Made by a program: the position numbers and the translations under genes
Assembly: GCA_949291945.1 (NCBI GenBank)
Contig: CASEXH010000005.1
Coordinates: 1 to 64,000, forward strand
DNA: 64,000 nt
Direction: 5' to 3'
Origin: an uncultured Bacillota bacterium
GTDB taxonomy: Bacteria; Bacillota; Clostridia; Lachnospirales; Lachnospiraceae
Shown: positions 44,048-53,954 of the stretch, piece after piece
Position numbering within the stretch: the stretch's first letter is position 1
Layout of the letters: the number at the start of each line of letters is the position of its first letter
Notes under the pieces: generated by a model
Seen by the model: only the letters and a program-made list of their open reading frames with translations
Database searches by the model: none
What the model was told of the DNA's origin: nothing

Positions 44048-44557
44048 ATGAAACGTTCAATTATTGATGCTAGTCAGTTTGAATTAGAAGAAAAAGTAGT
44101 GTCAATCAAGCGTGTAACAAAGGTTGTTAAAGGTGGTCGTAACTTCCGTTTCACAGCTTTAGTTGTTGTAGGTGACGGCAACGGACATGTTGGCGCTGGT
44201 TTAGGAAAAGCAGCCGAAATTCCTGAAGCGATCCGCAAAGGAAAAGAGGATGCTATGAAGAAATTAGTTACTGTAGCAAGAGATGAAAACGGAAGTATTA
44301 CCCATGACTTCGTCGGAAAATTCGGAAGCGCTCAGATGCTGCTGAAGAAAGCTCCGGAAGGTACTGGTGTTATTGCCGGAGGTCCAGCTCGTGCGGTAAT
44401 CGAACTTGCAGGTATTAAGAATATCCGTACAAAATGTATGGGGTCCCGTAACAAACAGAACGTAGTTCTGGCTACCATCGCAGGTTTAAGCCAGTTAAAG
44501 ACTCCGGAAGAGGTTGCGAAACTTCGTGGAAAATCTGTAGATGAGATTTTTGCATAA
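44048..44557 (+). CDS. rpsE: 30S ribosomal protein S5
   Basis: A 169-residue S5, decoding fidelity and mRNA entry. Landmarks [21 protein letters not shown] and [16 protein letters not shown]; the short forms [11 protein letters not shown] and [10 protein letters not shown] are enough to recognise it. AAGGGAGG upstream. Confidence 0.97.
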   Translation: MKRSIIDASQFELEEKVVSIKRVTKVVKGGRNFRFTALVVVGDGNGHVGAGLGKAAEIPEAIRKGKEDAMKKLVTVARDENGSITHDFVGKFGSAQMLLKKAPEGTGVIAGGPARAVIELAGIKNIRTKCMGSRNKQNVVLATIAGLSQLKTPEEVAKLRGKSVDEIFA

Positions 44558-44570
44558 GGAGGATTAAAAA

Positions 44571-44753
44571 ATGGCAGATAAATTAAAAATCACTCTGGTG
44601 AAATCTACAATCGGTGCTGTTCCGAAACATAAAAAAACAGTAGAAGCATTAGGTTTAAGAAAACTGAACAAAACAGTGGAAATGCCGGATAATGCTGCAG
44701 TTCGCGGAATGATCCAGCAGGTAAGACACTTAGTGAAAGTAGAAGAAATCTAA
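44571..44753 (+). CDS. rpmD: 50S ribosomal protein L30
   Basis: A 60-residue L30. [20 protein letters not shown] and the Gln/Val end are typical; gene order rpsE-rpmD-rplO supports it. AAGGAGG upstream. Confidence 0.95.
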   Translation: MADKLKITLVKSTIGAVPKHKKTVEALGLRKLNKTVEMPDNAAVRGMIQQVRHLVKVEEI

Positions 44754-44778
44754 TACAGTTTGAAAAGGAGGTGCCAAC

Positions 44779-45219
44779 ATGGATTTATCAAATTTAAGAC
44801 CAGCAGAAGGCTCCAGACAGAGCGATAACTTCAGAAGAGGCCGTGGACATGGTTCAGGAAACGGAAAGACAGCAGGTAAAGGCCATAAAGGACAGAAGGC
44901 TCGTTCCGGAGCTAAAAGACCAGGTTTTGAAGGCGGTCAGATGCCTTTATACAGAAGACTTCCTAAGAGAGGATTCAAGTGCAGAAACTCTAAGGAAATC
45001 ATTGCAGTAAATGTAGATATCTTAAACAGATTTGAGGATGGAGCAGAGGTTACTCCAGCAGCTTTATTGGCTTCCGGTGCTATCTCTAAATTAGGAGATG
45101 GTGTAAAACTTCTGGGCAACGGAGAGTTAACAAAGAAGCTGAATGTAAAGGTCAATGCTGTTAGCGAAAGTGCAAAAGCAAAGATTGAAGCCGCAGGTGG
45201 AACAGTAGAGGTGATCTAA
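44779..45219 (+). CDS. rplO: 50S ribosomal protein L15
   Basis: A 146-residue L15, with the glycine-rich start [20 protein letters not shown] and [30 protein letters not shown] upstream. Its stop overlaps the secY start (TAATG). Confidence 0.96.
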   Translation: MDLSNLRPAEGSRQSDNFRRGRGHGSGNGKTAGKGHKGQKARSGAKRPGFEGGQMPLYRRLPKRGFKCRNSKEIIAVNVDILNRFEDGAEVTPAALLASGAISKLGDGVKLLGNGELTKKLNVKVNAVSESAKAKIEAAGGTVEVI

Positions 45220-46535
45220 TGCTGCAGACTCTTAAAAACGCCTTTAAGATAAAGGATGTAAGACGTCGAATTTTTTATGTGCTGTTAATGCTGGTGATCA
45301 TCCGTATCGGATCCCAGCTTCCTATTCCGGGAGTAGACAGTGATTATTTTAAAGAATGGTTTGCGAACCAGTCCAGTGATGCATTCAATTTTTTTGATGC
45401 ATTCACTGGCGGTTCCTTTACCGAAATGTCTATATTTGCATTGAACATCACGCCGTACATTACTTCTTCCATTATTATCCAGCTTCTGACCATTGCAATC
45501 CCTCAATTAGAAGAAATGCATCGGGATGGAGAAGAAGGAAGGAAGAAACTTACGGCCATTACCCGTTATGTAACGGTAGGTCTGGCTCTTTTCCAGTCGG
45601 TTGCCATGACCGTTGGGTTTGGAAACAGAGGGCTGATTCCAGATATGACGGTTGTGAAAGGTATTGTTGTAGTAGCCTGCTTGACTGCAGGTTCCAGTAT
45701 GCTGATGTGGATCGGTGAACGGATTACGGAAAACGGTGTGGGTAACGGTATTTCCATTGTTCTGATGATTAATATTGTATCCAGAATCCCCAATGATCTT
45801 GTAAGTCTGTTCCAGACTTTTGTTCAGGGCAAAACCATTGCCAGAGGCGCATTGGCAGCTCTGATCATTGCAGCCATCATCATTCTTGTGGTAGTTCTGG
45901 TCTTGATCTTAAACGGTGGTATCCGCAGAATTCCGGTTCAGTATTCAAAAAAAATGGTGGGGAGAAAAGTTATGGGCGGCCAGTCCAGTTCCATTCCATT
46001 AAAAGTCAATACTGCCGGTGTAATCCCAATTATCTTTGCATCATCCCTGATGTCTTTCCCGGTTGTTATCGCAAGTTTCCTGGGCAAGACAAATGGTACA
46101 GGAATCGGAAGTGAGATCATGAGAGGTCTGACTTCCAGCAACTGGTTTAATCCAAGCCAGCCGGTATATTCTCTTGGTCTGGTACTGTATATTGTACTGG
46201 TTATCTTCTTTGCATATTTCTATACTTCCATTACTTTCAATCCTATGGAAGTAGCAGATAATATGAAAAAGCAGGGAGGATTTGTGCCTGGTATCCGTCC
46301 GGGAAAACCAACTCAGGAATATCTGGAAAAGATTTTAAGTTACATTATCTTCATAGGTGCTGCAGGTCTGGTGATTGTAGCCGTGATTCCGTTTTTCTTT
46401 AACGGTGTTTTCGGTGCCAATGTTTCCTTTGGGGGAACATCTATCATCATTGTAGTAGGTGTTGTCCTGGATACCTTGAAACAGATCGAGTCCCGTATGT
46501 TGGTTCGTAACTACAGAGGCTTTTTAAGTGAATAA
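45219..46535 (+). CDS. secY: Preprotein translocase subunit SecY
   Basis: A 438-residue protein with ten membrane segments, the channel of the Sec translocon. LPIPGVDSDYFKEWF in the plug region and AFTGGSFTEMSIFALNITPYI are characteristic, as is the loop LEEMHRDGEEGRKKLTAITRY. Translationally coupled to rplO. Followed by a 226-bp gap before adk with a strong hairpin. Confidence 0.96.
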   Translation: MLQTLKNAFKIKDVRRRIFYVLLMLVIIRIGSQLPIPGVDSDYFKEWFANQSSDAFNFFDAFTGGSFTEMSIFALNITPYITSSIIIQLLTIAIPQLEEMHRDGEEGRKKLTAITRYVTVGLALFQSVAMTVGFGNRGLIPDMTVVKGIVVVACLTAGSSMLMWIGERITENGVGNGISIVLMINIVSRIPNDLVSLFQTFVQGKTIARGALAALIIAAIIILVVVLVLILNGGIRRIPVQYSKKMVGRKVMGGQSSSIPLKVNTAGVIPIIFASSLMSFPVVIASFLGKTNGTGIGSEIMRGLTSSNWFNPSQPVYSLGLVLYIVLVIFFAYFYTSITFNPMEVADNMKKQGGFVPGIRPGKPTQEYLEKILSYIIFIGAAGLVIVAVIPFFFNGVFGANVSFGGTSIIIVVGVVLDTLKQIESRMLVRNYRGFLSE

Positions 46536-46565
46536 GGGAGTATGTTAGAACGACTCTATTAAGAA

Positions 46566-46631
46566 AGAGACCGTCGCAGGAAGAACAGGTTTTCATCAGT
46601 TGTAAAATCTTCTGTTTCTGCGGCTGTCTCT
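46566..46631 (+). terminator. Stem-loop between secY and adk
   Basis: AGAGAC (46566-46571) and CGCAG pair with CTGCG and GTCTCT (46615-46631) around a 20-nt loop, giving about 14 pairs with few mismatches. No U-run follows (TAAAATATT), so a terminator, attenuator or leader structure for adk are all possible. Confidence 0.5.
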
Positions 46632-46761
46632 AAAATATTATATGGCGAAAATCCGGTAATTGGTGTATTATGGTGTCAGGGCCAAAAAGAACCAAGGCCA
46701 GGCGGAGATCCGCAAGTATTTTACAGGTGGAGATCCGTGGTGTTTAGAAAGGGGAAAAGGT

Positions 46762-47406
46762 ATGAAGATCATTATGTTAGGAGCACCTGGGGCAGGAAAA
46801 GGCACTCAGGCAAAAAAAATTGCCCAGAAATATGAAATTCCTCATATTTCTACCGGAGATATTTTCCGGGCCAACATTAAAAATGGGACAGAATTAGGTA
46901 AGAAAGCAAAAACTTATATGGATCAGGGACTTCTGGTTCCAGATGAGCTGACCGTAGATCTGGTCATCGACAGGGTAAACCAGGAAGATTGTAAAAATGG
47001 CTATATCCTGGATGGCTTTCCGAGAACCATTCCTCAGGCCGAAAGTCTGGATGCAGCTCTGGCCAAGATGGGACAGAAAGTGGATTATGCCATTAATGTA
47101 GAAGTGCCGGATGAGAACATTATTAACCGTATGTCAGGCAGAAGAGCCTGTGTAGGCTGCGGGGCTACTTATCATATTAAGTACAATCCTCCAAAGACAG
47201 AAGGTATCTGTGATGCCTGCGGTGAAAAACTGATCTTAAGAGATGATGATAAGCCTGAAACTGTTCAGAAGCGTCTTGGAGTATATCACGATCAGACCCA
47301 GCCGCTGATTGATTATTACGGAAAAGCAGGAGTGCTGAAAGAAGTTGACGGTACCGTTGACATGGAAGAGGTATTCCAGGCTATCGTGAATATATTAGGA
47401 GCGTAA
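46762..47406 (+). CDS. adk: Adenylate kinase
   Basis: A 214-residue adenylate kinase with P-loop [10 protein letters not shown] at residues 7-16 and [11 protein letters not shown]. The LID is the zinc type with four Cys (CVGCGATYH and CDACGEK). It interconverts 2 ADP and AMP plus ATP. ATG 46762 is preferred because GAAAGGGGAAAAGG is just upstream; a longer frame from 46660 lacks support. Confidence 0.96.
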   Translation: MKIIMLGAPGAGKGTQAKKIAQKYEIPHISTGDIFRANIKNGTELGKKAKTYMDQGLLVPDELTVDLVIDRVNQEDCKNGYILDGFPRTIPQAESLDAALAKMGQKVDYAINVEVPDENIINRMSGRRACVGCGATYHIKYNPPKTEGICDACGEKLILRDDDKPETVQKRLGVYHDQTQPLIDYYGKAGVLKEVDGTVDMEEVFQAIVNILGA

Positions 47407-47411
47407 AAAGC

Positions 47412-48167
47412 ATGTCAGTAACAATAAAAACTGCCAGAGAGATTGAACTTATGAGAGAGGCAGGCAGACTTCTGGAAAAAGTCCATAATGAGCTTGCAGA
47501 ATTTGTCAGACCGGGAATCAGCACCCTGGATATTGATCGTTTTGGAGAAAAACTTATCAGGAGTCTGGGCTGTACACCTAATTTTTTGAACTACAATGGC
47601 TATCCGGCATCTATCTGCGTTTCTGTAAATGACGAAGTGGTTCACGGTATTCCCAAAAAGAACAGGATCCTTCAGGAAGGAGATATTGTCAGTCTGGATG
47701 CGGGTTTGATCTATAAAGGATATCATTCAGACGCTGCCAGGACTCATGCTGTGGGGAAAATATCCCCGGAGGCTCAGCAGTTGATTGATGTGACCAGGAA
47801 TAGCTTCTTTGAAGGGATCAAATATGCAAAAGCGGGAAACCATCTTTACGATATTTCCGCCGCCATAGGCAATTATGCTCAGCAGTTTGGCTATGGCGTC
47901 GTTCGGGACCTTGTAGGACATGGGATCGGTACTCACCTTCATGAAGATCCACAGATTCCCAATTTTGCCCAGAAGAGGAGAGGGGTTCGGTTGATTCCGG
48001 GTATGACTCTGGCCATTGAGCCTATGATTAACCAGGGGAGAGCAGATGTAGAGTGGCTGAATGATGATTGGACAGTGGTTACTCAGGACGGTTCTTTATC
48101 TGCTCATTATGAAAATACGGTTCTGATTACAGAGGGTGAACCGGAAATCCTCACTCTTACCAGATAG
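47412..48167 (+). CDS. map: Type I methionine aminopeptidase
   Basis: A 251-residue class I MetAP removing the first Met from nascent proteins. The metal ligands are in VSLDAGLIYKGYHSDAART, GHGIGTHLHEDPQIPNF and the Glu near the end. Short gap after adk, as usual. Confidence 0.95.
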   Translation: MSVTIKTAREIELMREAGRLLEKVHNELAEFVRPGISTLDIDRFGEKLIRSLGCTPNFLNYNGYPASICVSVNDEVVHGIPKKNRILQEGDIVSLDAGLIYKGYHSDAARTHAVGKISPEAQQLIDVTRNSFFEGIKYAKAGNHLYDISAAIGNYAQQFGYGVVRDLVGHGIGTHLHEDPQIPNFAQKRRGVRLIPGMTLAIEPMINQGRADVEWLNDDWTVVTQDGSLSAHYENTVLITEGEPEILTLTR

Positions 48168-48180
48168 GAGCAGAAATTTC

Positions 48181-48456
48181 ATGAAAGAATTTAAAGCCGG
48201 AATGCTAGCCGTATCAAAAGCCGGTCATGATAAAGGCAGATTATATGTGGTCTTGAAAGCAGATCAGGAATTTGTATATCTTGCAGACGGAAAGAACCGC
48301 AGCGTCTCAAGTCCAAAGAAAAAGAAGAGAAAACACATCCAGATCAATTATTATATTCCCGAGACTTTGGAAAAAGTACTGGAAACAGAACAGAAACTTG
48401 AAGATGAACAGATAAAAAAAGCCATTAAAGAGTATAAAAATCAACAGGAGGTTTAA
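48181..48456 (+). CDS. KOW-domain RNA-binding protein
   Basis: A 91-residue basic protein with an N-terminal KOW/SH3-like beta unit ([20 protein letters not shown]) and a Lys-rich middle [10 protein letters not shown]. Such L14e-like proteins are commonly encoded between map and infA in Clostridia. Start 48181 sits after AGGAGCAG; the earlier in-frame Met overlaps map. Probably ribosome- or RNA-associated. Confidence 0.8.
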   Translation: MKEFKAGMLAVSKAGHDKGRLYVVLKADQEFVYLADGKNRSVSSPKKKKRKHIQINYYIPETLEKVLETEQKLEDEQIKKAIKEYKNQQEV

Positions 48457-48461
48457 GTTTT

Positions 48462-48680
48462 ATGTCTAAGGCAGATGTTATTGAAGTTGAAGGAACGGTA
48501 GTTGAAAAATTGCCTAACGCCATGTTTAAAGTAGAACTGGAGAACAAACATGTAATCCTGGCTCATATCAGCGGGAAGTTAAGGATGAATTTCATTCGTA
48601 TACTTCCGGGAGATAAAGTTACCATCGAAATGTCTCCCTATGACCTGAGCAAGGGAAGAATCATTTGGAGAGATAAATAA
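48462..48680 (+). CDS. infA: Translation initiation factor IF-1
   Basis: A 72-residue OB-fold initiation factor, [20 protein letters not shown], with [23 protein letters not shown] (the latter recognised by [15 protein letters not shown]). Binds the A site of the 30S. GGAGG upstream. Confidence 0.96.
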   Translation: MSKADVIEVEGTVVEKLPNAMFKVELENKHVILAHISGKLRMNFIRILPGDKVTIEMSPYDLSKGRIIWRDK

Positions 48681-48689
48681 TAAGGAAGA

Positions 48690-48742
48690 CCAGAAGGCTT
48701 AGAGACTGGGAAAACAGCTCTGTCTTCTGGCCTTTTATATAC
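48690..48742. terminator. Bidirectional terminator between infA and the WG-repeat gene
   Basis: CCAGAAG (about 48690-48696) pairs with CTTCTGG (about 48725-48731), with inner pairs, followed by CCTTTTATAT. The opposite side also has As, so it can serve both convergent genes. Confidence 0.8.
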
Positions 48743-50080
48743 TTAGTCTGTTTTTTTAAAATCGCCGGCATATTCGTACAGACCTTCTATTTCAAGGACT
48801 GTTTCCAGATTTTCATTAAGGTACGTAATGCGTGTAGGATTAAACAGCGCTTCTTCCGAGGGAAGATTTTCCATCTTACAGAACCAACCGTTTTCACTGT
48901 CACCATGGATTTCATAATTTCCAGCCGGAAGCAGAAGATTACCTTTAGAATCATAAAGAGCATTCCAGGAAAGCCATGTCCCATCTTCAATACAAATAAT
49001 TTCTGCAATAATGGCGTTGCTTCCATTCTGGGCAAATTCAAAAGATTTAAAATACTGGTCTGGATACTTCAGATCTTTTTCAGAAGAAAGGATGACATTA
49101 CCGTCTTTATCTGCCACATAGAGAGAACCGGATTCGGATTCTGCTATTATATAAAGGCCATTGCCTTCTGTTGAGAAAGAAGTGGAGGAAACAGGGAGTG
49201 CTTCCTGAAGCTTTTCATATACTTCTTCTTTTTTGTATGTAAGAGGAATAATAATTTCACCGTTTTTATTAATTGCACCCCATCCCTCCCCGTAATTGTC
49301 TACGATAATCGCATTTTTCTCAGGGATAAAGTCATATATTCTGTCATATCCTTCGCCTATTTGCTTTCCATTTTTATCCAGCAGATAGGAATAAGAAATT
49401 TCGTTATGTTCGCCCAGGAATAGATGTTTTGAGGCAACGATACGGAAACTGCCGGAGAATAATCCAGTGTAGTCTATAGAATCAAATTGGCAGGGAATCA
49501 CTTCTTCACCCAACTCGTTTATAAAACCATACCCTTCAACCCCGACTACAGGAGCCAGGTAGGAGAAGTCACCGGGCGATTCTTCAGAAACGGCGAGAGA
49601 AAGTCTGTCTTCTACAACTGCTGCCGCTGCGGTATTGTAGAGGTGAGGAACAGACAGGGTGAGAAGAAAGACGGCTGCTGATAATATATTACCGATCCAG
49701 AAGCTCTTTTTTGAAAATAGTATTCGGCTAAGCTTGTACAGAATTAAAAAGACACCAACAGCTGCTCCAGTGCAATACCAGAGATTATAAGGAGAAAAGC
49801 GATCAATTCCCCATAATTCATCATGGAGAGAAAATTCATGCATTATAGTGAGAGCTAATATTTCCAGCCATAAAAATGTAAGAGGCCAGGGAAGATCTTC
49901 CCACTTTTGGCCTTTGATGAGCCATACCATAACTGCAACAGCAAAGATCACCAGTAAAGTAAGATATTCCCAGGTTGACTCCGATAGACTCCAGCGATAT
50001 AAATACATCAAAATAATAGTGCCGGCAGACAGAACAGCTATCACAGTTTTAAAAAGTAATTTGGGATTTCGAAAGTTCAT
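48743..50080 (-). CDS. WG-repeat membrane protein
   Basis: A 445-residue protein with about five hydrophobic segments in its first ~160 residues, then an outside domain with WG-type repeats (GYGFINELGEEVIPCQFDSI and GWGAINKNGEIIIPLTYKK). WG-repeat proteins bind or present surfaces at the envelope; the role is unknown. Start at 50080 has AAGGAGG upstream on the minus strand. Codon use and AT content are closer to accessory genes than to the ribosomal operon it interrupts (between infA and rpmJ). Confidence 0.8.
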   Translation of the reverse strand: MNFRNPKLLFKTVIAVLSAGTIILMYLYRWSLSESTWEYLTLLVIFAVAVMVWLIKGQKWEDLPWPLTFLWLEILALTIMHEFSLHDELWGIDRFSPYNLWYCTGAAVGVFLILYKLSRILFSKKSFWIGNILSAAVFLLTLSVPHLYNTAAAAVVEDRLSLAVSEESPGDFSYLAPVVGVEGYGFINELGEEVIPCQFDSIDYTGLFSGSFRIVASKHLFLGEHNEISYSYLLDKNGKQIGEGYDRIYDFIPEKNAIIVDNYGEGWGAINKNGEIIIPLTYKKEEVYEKLQEALPVSSTSFSTEGNGLYIIAESESGSLYVADKDGNVILSSEKDLKYPDQYFKSFEFAQNGSNAIIAEIICIEDGTWLSWNALYDSKGNLLLPAGNYEIHGDSENGWFCKMENLPSEEALFNPTRITYLNENLETVLEIEGLYEYAGDFKKTD

Positions 50081-50199
50081 AAAGATATCCTCCTTTTGCT
50101 CACATATGAATTATAACATAGATAAATAAAAAGAGAGGGAAAATTATGACGGTAAATCAAAACAGGTAAAAAATATATTTAGAAAAATAAAAAAAGTTC

Positions 50200-50228
50200 T
50201 TGCTTTCTTGTCAGATAGGTGTTACTAT
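50200..50228 (+). promoter_or_regulatory. Promoter of rpmJ and the alpha operon
   Basis: TTGCTT (50200-50205), a 17-bp spacer and TACTAT (50223-50228). Its presence fits the separation of rpmJ-rpsM from infA by the minus-strand gene. Confidence 0.55.
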
Positions 50229-50266
50229 ATCAAATGTACTTTTATGCTCAGAAAGGAGGAAGAACA

Positions 50267-50380
50267 GTGAAGGTAAGATCATCTGTAAAACCAATTTGCG
50301 AAAAGTGCAAGGTTATCAAAAGAAAGGGAAGCATCAGAATTATCTGTGAAAACCCGAAACACAAACAGCGTCAGGGCTAA
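50267..50380 (+). CDS. rpmJ: 50S ribosomal protein L36
   Basis: A 37-residue L36. [19 protein letters not shown] gives the first two zinc ligands (Cys11 and Cys14); the Cys and His of [11 protein letters not shown] complete them. GTG 50267 follows AAAGGAGGAAG. Confidence 0.95.
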   Translation: MKVRSSVKPICEKCKVIKRKGSIRIICENPKHKQRQG

Positions 50381-50723
50381 TTTTTGAAGACTGAATAATG
50401 ACAAAGATTAGTTACTGGCGATTTGTTTGTGTTAATTTTAGTGCGGCTGCAGTATGAACCGCCTGGCGGCGTTGTTCGTGCTGATCAAATATAGTAATAT
50501 TAGTTAGTATGATACAGTATGTATCATCTCCTGTGGCTGTTTTAACCGAGAGGACAGCGGAAGAATATTGCTTAATACCGGTATACGCCAATACCGGAAA
50601 GGCTGCGTAAAATTATAAGAGGAAGGCAGAGCCTTTCCTTTCAGCGGCTGGATGCATAGAATCCCGTCAATTTTATGTGTCTCAATTAGGAACAATATTA
50701 ACAGAAAATGGAGGAACAAATAC
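50381..50723 (+). promoter_or_regulatory. Long structured leader before rpsM
   Basis: About 340 bases without a gene hold several hairpins: GCGG/CCGC and CCGC-CTG-GCGG (about 50442-50475), GATAC-AGTAT-GTATC (50511-50525), GCTGT/ACAGC (about 50535-50560), CCGGTAT/ATACCGG (50578-50584, 50591-50597) and a long GGAAAGGCT/AGCCTTTCC stem (50596-50604, 50640-50648). The last two share bases and so are alternatives, as in a switch. It resembles no leader I can name. Confidence 0.55.
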
Positions 50724-51095
50724 ATGGCTCGTATAGCTGGTGTAGACTTACCAAGAGAAAAACGTATTGAAATCGGTCTGACATATATCTACGGAATCGG
50801 AAGAGCAAGTGCAGACCGTATTCTGGAAAAAGCAGGCGTAAATCCTGACACTCGTGTCAGAGATATCACAGACGAAGAAGTTGGAAAGATCCGTGATGCG
50901 ATTGAAGAGTTAGAGATCCCGGTAGAAGGTGATCTGAGAAGAGAGATCGCTTTGAACATCAAGAGACTTCAGGAGATCGGATGCTATAGAGGTATCCGTC
51001 ATCGTAAAGGACTTCCTGTTCGTGGACAGAAGACTAAGACAAATGCAAGAACAAGAAAAGGTCCTAAGAGAACAGTTGCTAATAAGAAGAAATAA
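50724..51095 (+). CDS. rpsM: 30S ribosomal protein S13
   Basis: A 123-residue S13 of the head with [20 protein letters not shown] and the C-terminal [21 protein letters not shown] 50724 follows GGAGG; the longer frame from 50652 lacks support. First gene after the structured leader. Confidence 0.96.
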   Translation: MARIAGVDLPREKRIEIGLTYIYGIGRASADRILEKAGVNPDTRVRDITDEEVGKIRDAIEELEIPVEGDLRREIALNIKRLQEIGCYRGIRHRKGLPVRGQKTKTNARTRKGPKRTVANKKK

Positions 51096-51163
51096 TAGCA
51101 GGCTGTTTTAGTTCAGAAATTTACCAAGAGTTTGAATATTAGAGAAAGTAGGTTAGTTTAGAA

Positions 51164-51556
51164 ATGGCTAAAGTTACAAAAAAAGTGACAAAAAAGCGTG
51201 TTAAGAAAAACGTTGAACGCGGACAGGCACATATCCAGTCTTCTTTCAATAACACAATCGTTACATTGACAGATGCTGAAGGAAATGCTTTATCTTGGGC
51301 AAGTGCCGGTGGTCTGGGATTTAAAGGTTCAAGGAAATCTACTCCATATGCAGCTCAGATGGCTGCAGAAACAGCTGCAAAGGCAGCAATTGTTCATGGT
51401 CTGAAGACTGTTGACGTTTTTGTAAAAGGACCTGGTTCAGGAAGAGAAGCAGCAATCCGTGCGCTGGCAGCATGCGGTATCGAAGTTACAAGTATTAAAG
51501 ATGTAACACCGGTTCCACACAACGGTTGCCGTCCACCAAAACGCAGAAGAGTCTAA
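51164..51556 (+). CDS. rpsK: 30S ribosomal protein S11
   Basis: A 130-residue S11 of the platform; [19 protein letters not shown] and [13 protein letters not shown]. Weak ribosome site AGAAAGTAGG upstream. Confidence 0.96.
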   Translation: MAKVTKKVTKKRVKKNVERGQAHIQSSFNNTIVTLTDAEGNALSWASAGGLGFKGSRKSTPYAAQMAAETAAKAAIVHGLKTVDVFVKGPGSGREAAIRALAACGIEVTSIKDVTPVPHNGCRPPKRRRV

Positions 51557-51574
51557 TTAGGAGGTCAAATAATC

Positions 51575-52168
51575 ATGGCAGTAAATAGAGTACCAGTTCT
51601 GAAAAGATGCAGGTCCTTAGGTCTGGACCCGGTATATTTAGGAATCGATAAGAAATCCACCAGACAGTTAAAAAGATCAAGCAGAAAAGTGTCTGAATAC
51701 GGACTTCAGTTAAGAGAAAAACAGAAAGCAAAATTCATCTACGGCGTTCTGGAAAAACCATTCCGCAATTATTACAAAAAAGCGGACCAGAAACCGGGAC
51801 AGACAGGTGAAAACCTGATGGTTATGCTGGAAATACGTCTGGACAACGTAATCTTCCGTCTTGGATTTGCAAGAACAAGAAAAGAAGCAAGACAGATCGT
51901 TGATCACAAGCACGTATTAGTAAACGGTAAACAGGTAAACATTCCTTCTTACCTGGTAAAAGCAGGGGATGTTATCGAGATCAAAGAGAAATGCAAAGGT
52001 TTTCAGAGATATAAAGATATCCTGGAAGTAACAGGCGGACGTCTTGTTCCTGCTTGGCTGGATGTTGACCAGGAAGCTCTGAAAGGTGAAGTGAAAGCAC
52101 TTCCTACAAGAGAAGAGATCGACGTACCTGTAAATGAAATGTTAATCGTCGAGTTGTACTCCAAATAA
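51575..52168 (+). CDS. rpsD: 30S ribosomal protein S4
   Basis: A 197-residue S4 with an S4 RNA-binding domain ([20 protein letters not shown]). Small-subunit assembly initiator and decoding factor. The short form lacks the N-terminal zinc cysteines. AGGAGG upstream. Confidence 0.96.
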   Translation: MAVNRVPVLKRCRSLGLDPVYLGIDKKSTRQLKRSSRKVSEYGLQLREKQKAKFIYGVLEKPFRNYYKKADQKPGQTGENLMVMLEIRLDNVIFRLGFARTRKEARQIVDHKHVLVNGKQVNIPSYLVKAGDVIEIKEKCKGFQRYKDILEVTGGRLVPAWLDVDQEALKGEVKALPTREEIDVPVNEMLIVELYSK

Positions 52169-52202
52169 TTAAGGATTATGCACGTAGCAAGGAGGGCTTT
52201 GC

Positions 52203-53162
52203 ATGTTCGATTTTAATAAACCCAAAATTCAAATCACAGAGATGTCTGATGATAAGAGATATGGGAAATTTGTGGTAGAGCCGCTGGAAAGAGGTTATGG
52301 CATTACACTGGGAAATTCTTTAAGAAGGATCATGCTTTCTTCTTTGCCGGGAGCTGCCGTAAGCCAGGTGAAAATTGATGGGGTTCTCCATGAATTCAGT
52401 TCTATTCCAGGTGTAAAGGAAGATGTGACAGAGATTGTCATGAACCTGAAGAATCTGGCAATCAAGAACTTAAGCGACAGCAATGAGCCAAAAACTGCTT
52501 ATATTGAGTTTGAAGGCGAAGGCGTTGTTACCGGCGCTGATATTCAGGTGGATCAGGATCTGGAAATCCTGAATCCGGACCAGGTGATCGCTACCTTAAA
52601 CGGCGGTGCAGACTGCAAGTTTAATGCAGAGCTGACAATCACCAAAGGTCGTGGATACGTAAGTGCTGATAAAGGAAAAACAGACGACATGCCTATTGGC
52701 GTCATTGCAGTGGATGCCATCTACACTCCTGTAGAGCGTGTCAATATGTCTGTGGAAAATACCCGTGTAGGTCAGGTTACTGATTTTGATAAACTGACAC
52801 TGGATATCTATACAAACGGAACCCTGGATGCAGATGAGGCTGTCAGCCTCGCTGCAAAAGTACTCAGCGAGCATTTAAGCCTCTTCGTTGATCTTTCTGA
52901 AAGTGCAAAGACTGCTGAAGTCATGATCGAGAAGGAAGACAACGAGAAAGAAAAAGTTCTGGAAATGAACATTGACGAGTTGGAGTTGTCTGTTCGTTCC
53001 TACAACTGCTTAAAACGTGCTGGTATCAATACCGTTGAAGAGCTTTGCAACCGTACACCGGAGGATATGATGAAGGTTCGTAACCTGGGCCGGAAGTCTC
53101 TGGAAGAGGTTCTGGCAAAGCTGAAAGAGTTGGGCTTACAGTTAAATCCAAGCGAAGAGTAA
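52203..53162 (+). CDS. rpoA: RNA polymerase alpha subunit
   Basis: A 319-residue alpha subunit. The N-terminal domain contains [20 protein letters not shown] (dimerisation and assembly) and the C-terminal domain [18 protein letters not shown] with two helix-hairpin motifs, which binds UP elements. AAGGAGGG upstream. Confidence 0.97.
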   Translation: MFDFNKPKIQITEMSDDKRYGKFVVEPLERGYGITLGNSLRRIMLSSLPGAAVSQVKIDGVLHEFSSIPGVKEDVTEIVMNLKNLAIKNLSDSNEPKTAYIEFEGEGVVTGADIQVDQDLEILNPDQVIATLNGGADCKFNAELTITKGRGYVSADKGKTDDMPIGVIAVDAIYTPVERVNMSVENTRVGQVTDFDKLTLDIYTNGTLDADEAVSLAAKVLSEHLSLFVDLSESAKTAEVMIEKEDNEKEKVLEMNIDELELSVRSYNCLKRAGINTVEELCNRTPEDMMKVRNLGRKSLEEVLAKLKELGLQLNPSEE

Positions 53163-53254
53163 GCCGCAGATGTAAAATTTATGGAAGCAAAGCAGTGGGT
53201 CAGTAAGACCGATGAAAGCATGGCCCATTGTTCCACAAATGGAGGAAATTTAAA

Positions 53255-53791
53255 ATGGCAAAGTATAGAAAATTAGGCAGAACATCTGATCAGAGAAAAG
53301 CATTACTGAGAAATCAGGTTACAAATTTGTTATATCATGGAAAGATCGTTACAACCGAGACAAGAGCAAAAGAAGTTCGTAAAATTGCTGAAGGTCTGAT
53401 CGCTATGGCTGTTCGGGAAAAAGATAACTTTGAGACTGTAACAGTTACAGCCAAGGTTGCCCGCAAAGACGCTGACGGCAAGAGAGTAAAAGAAGTTGTA
53501 GACGGTAAGAAAGTAACTGTATACGACGAAGTACAGAAAGAGATCAAGAAGGATGCTCCTTCCAGATTACATGCCAGAAGACAGATGTTAAAGGTTCTGT
53601 ACCCTGTTACAGAAGTTCCTGCAGCAGCTGCCGGCAAGAAGAAAAACACCAAGAACGTGGACATGGTAGATAAGATGTTTAATGAGATCGCTCCGAAATA
53701 CGCTGATCGCAATGGTGGTTATACAAGAATCATCAAGATCGGACCACGTAAAGGTGATGCTGCAATGGAAGTTGTATTAGAGCTGGTATAA
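53255..53791 (+). CDS. rplQ: 50S ribosomal protein L17, enlarged form
   Basis: A 178-residue L17, against about 113-130 usual. Core parts [25 protein letters not shown] and [20 protein letters not shown] are intact, but about 45 residues (55-101) and about 15 (119-133, Ala/Lys-rich) are inserted. Start ATG 53255 follows GGAGG. Last gene of the alpha operon. Confidence 0.94.
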   Translation: MAKYRKLGRTSDQRKALLRNQVTNLLYHGKIVTTETRAKEVRKIAEGLIAMAVREKDNFETVTVTAKVARKDADGKRVKEVVDGKKVTVYDEVQKEIKKDAPSRLHARRQMLKVLYPVTEVPAAAAGKKKNTKNVDMVDKMFNEIAPKYADRNGGYTRIIKIGPRKGDAAMEVVLELV

Positions 53792-53830
53792 GCTGTATAA
53801 TTTTCAGAGATAATAAATTGTGAACAGAAA

Positions 53831-53872
53831 GAAGTTATCATACGGAGGAAACCGGAGGTAACTTCTTTTTTT
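53831..53872 (+). terminator. Terminator of the alpha operon
   Basis: GAAGTTA (53831-53837) pairs with TAACTTC (53859-53865), followed by seven Ts. It ends the rpmJ-rplQ transcript. Confidence 0.88.
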
Positions 53873-53954
53873 ATCTTGTTTCTTTTTACTAAAAGTAGTA
53901 GAATTAAGAACCAAAGATTCTGAGGGAAGCAATAGAACGGCAGGAGGAAGCTAT

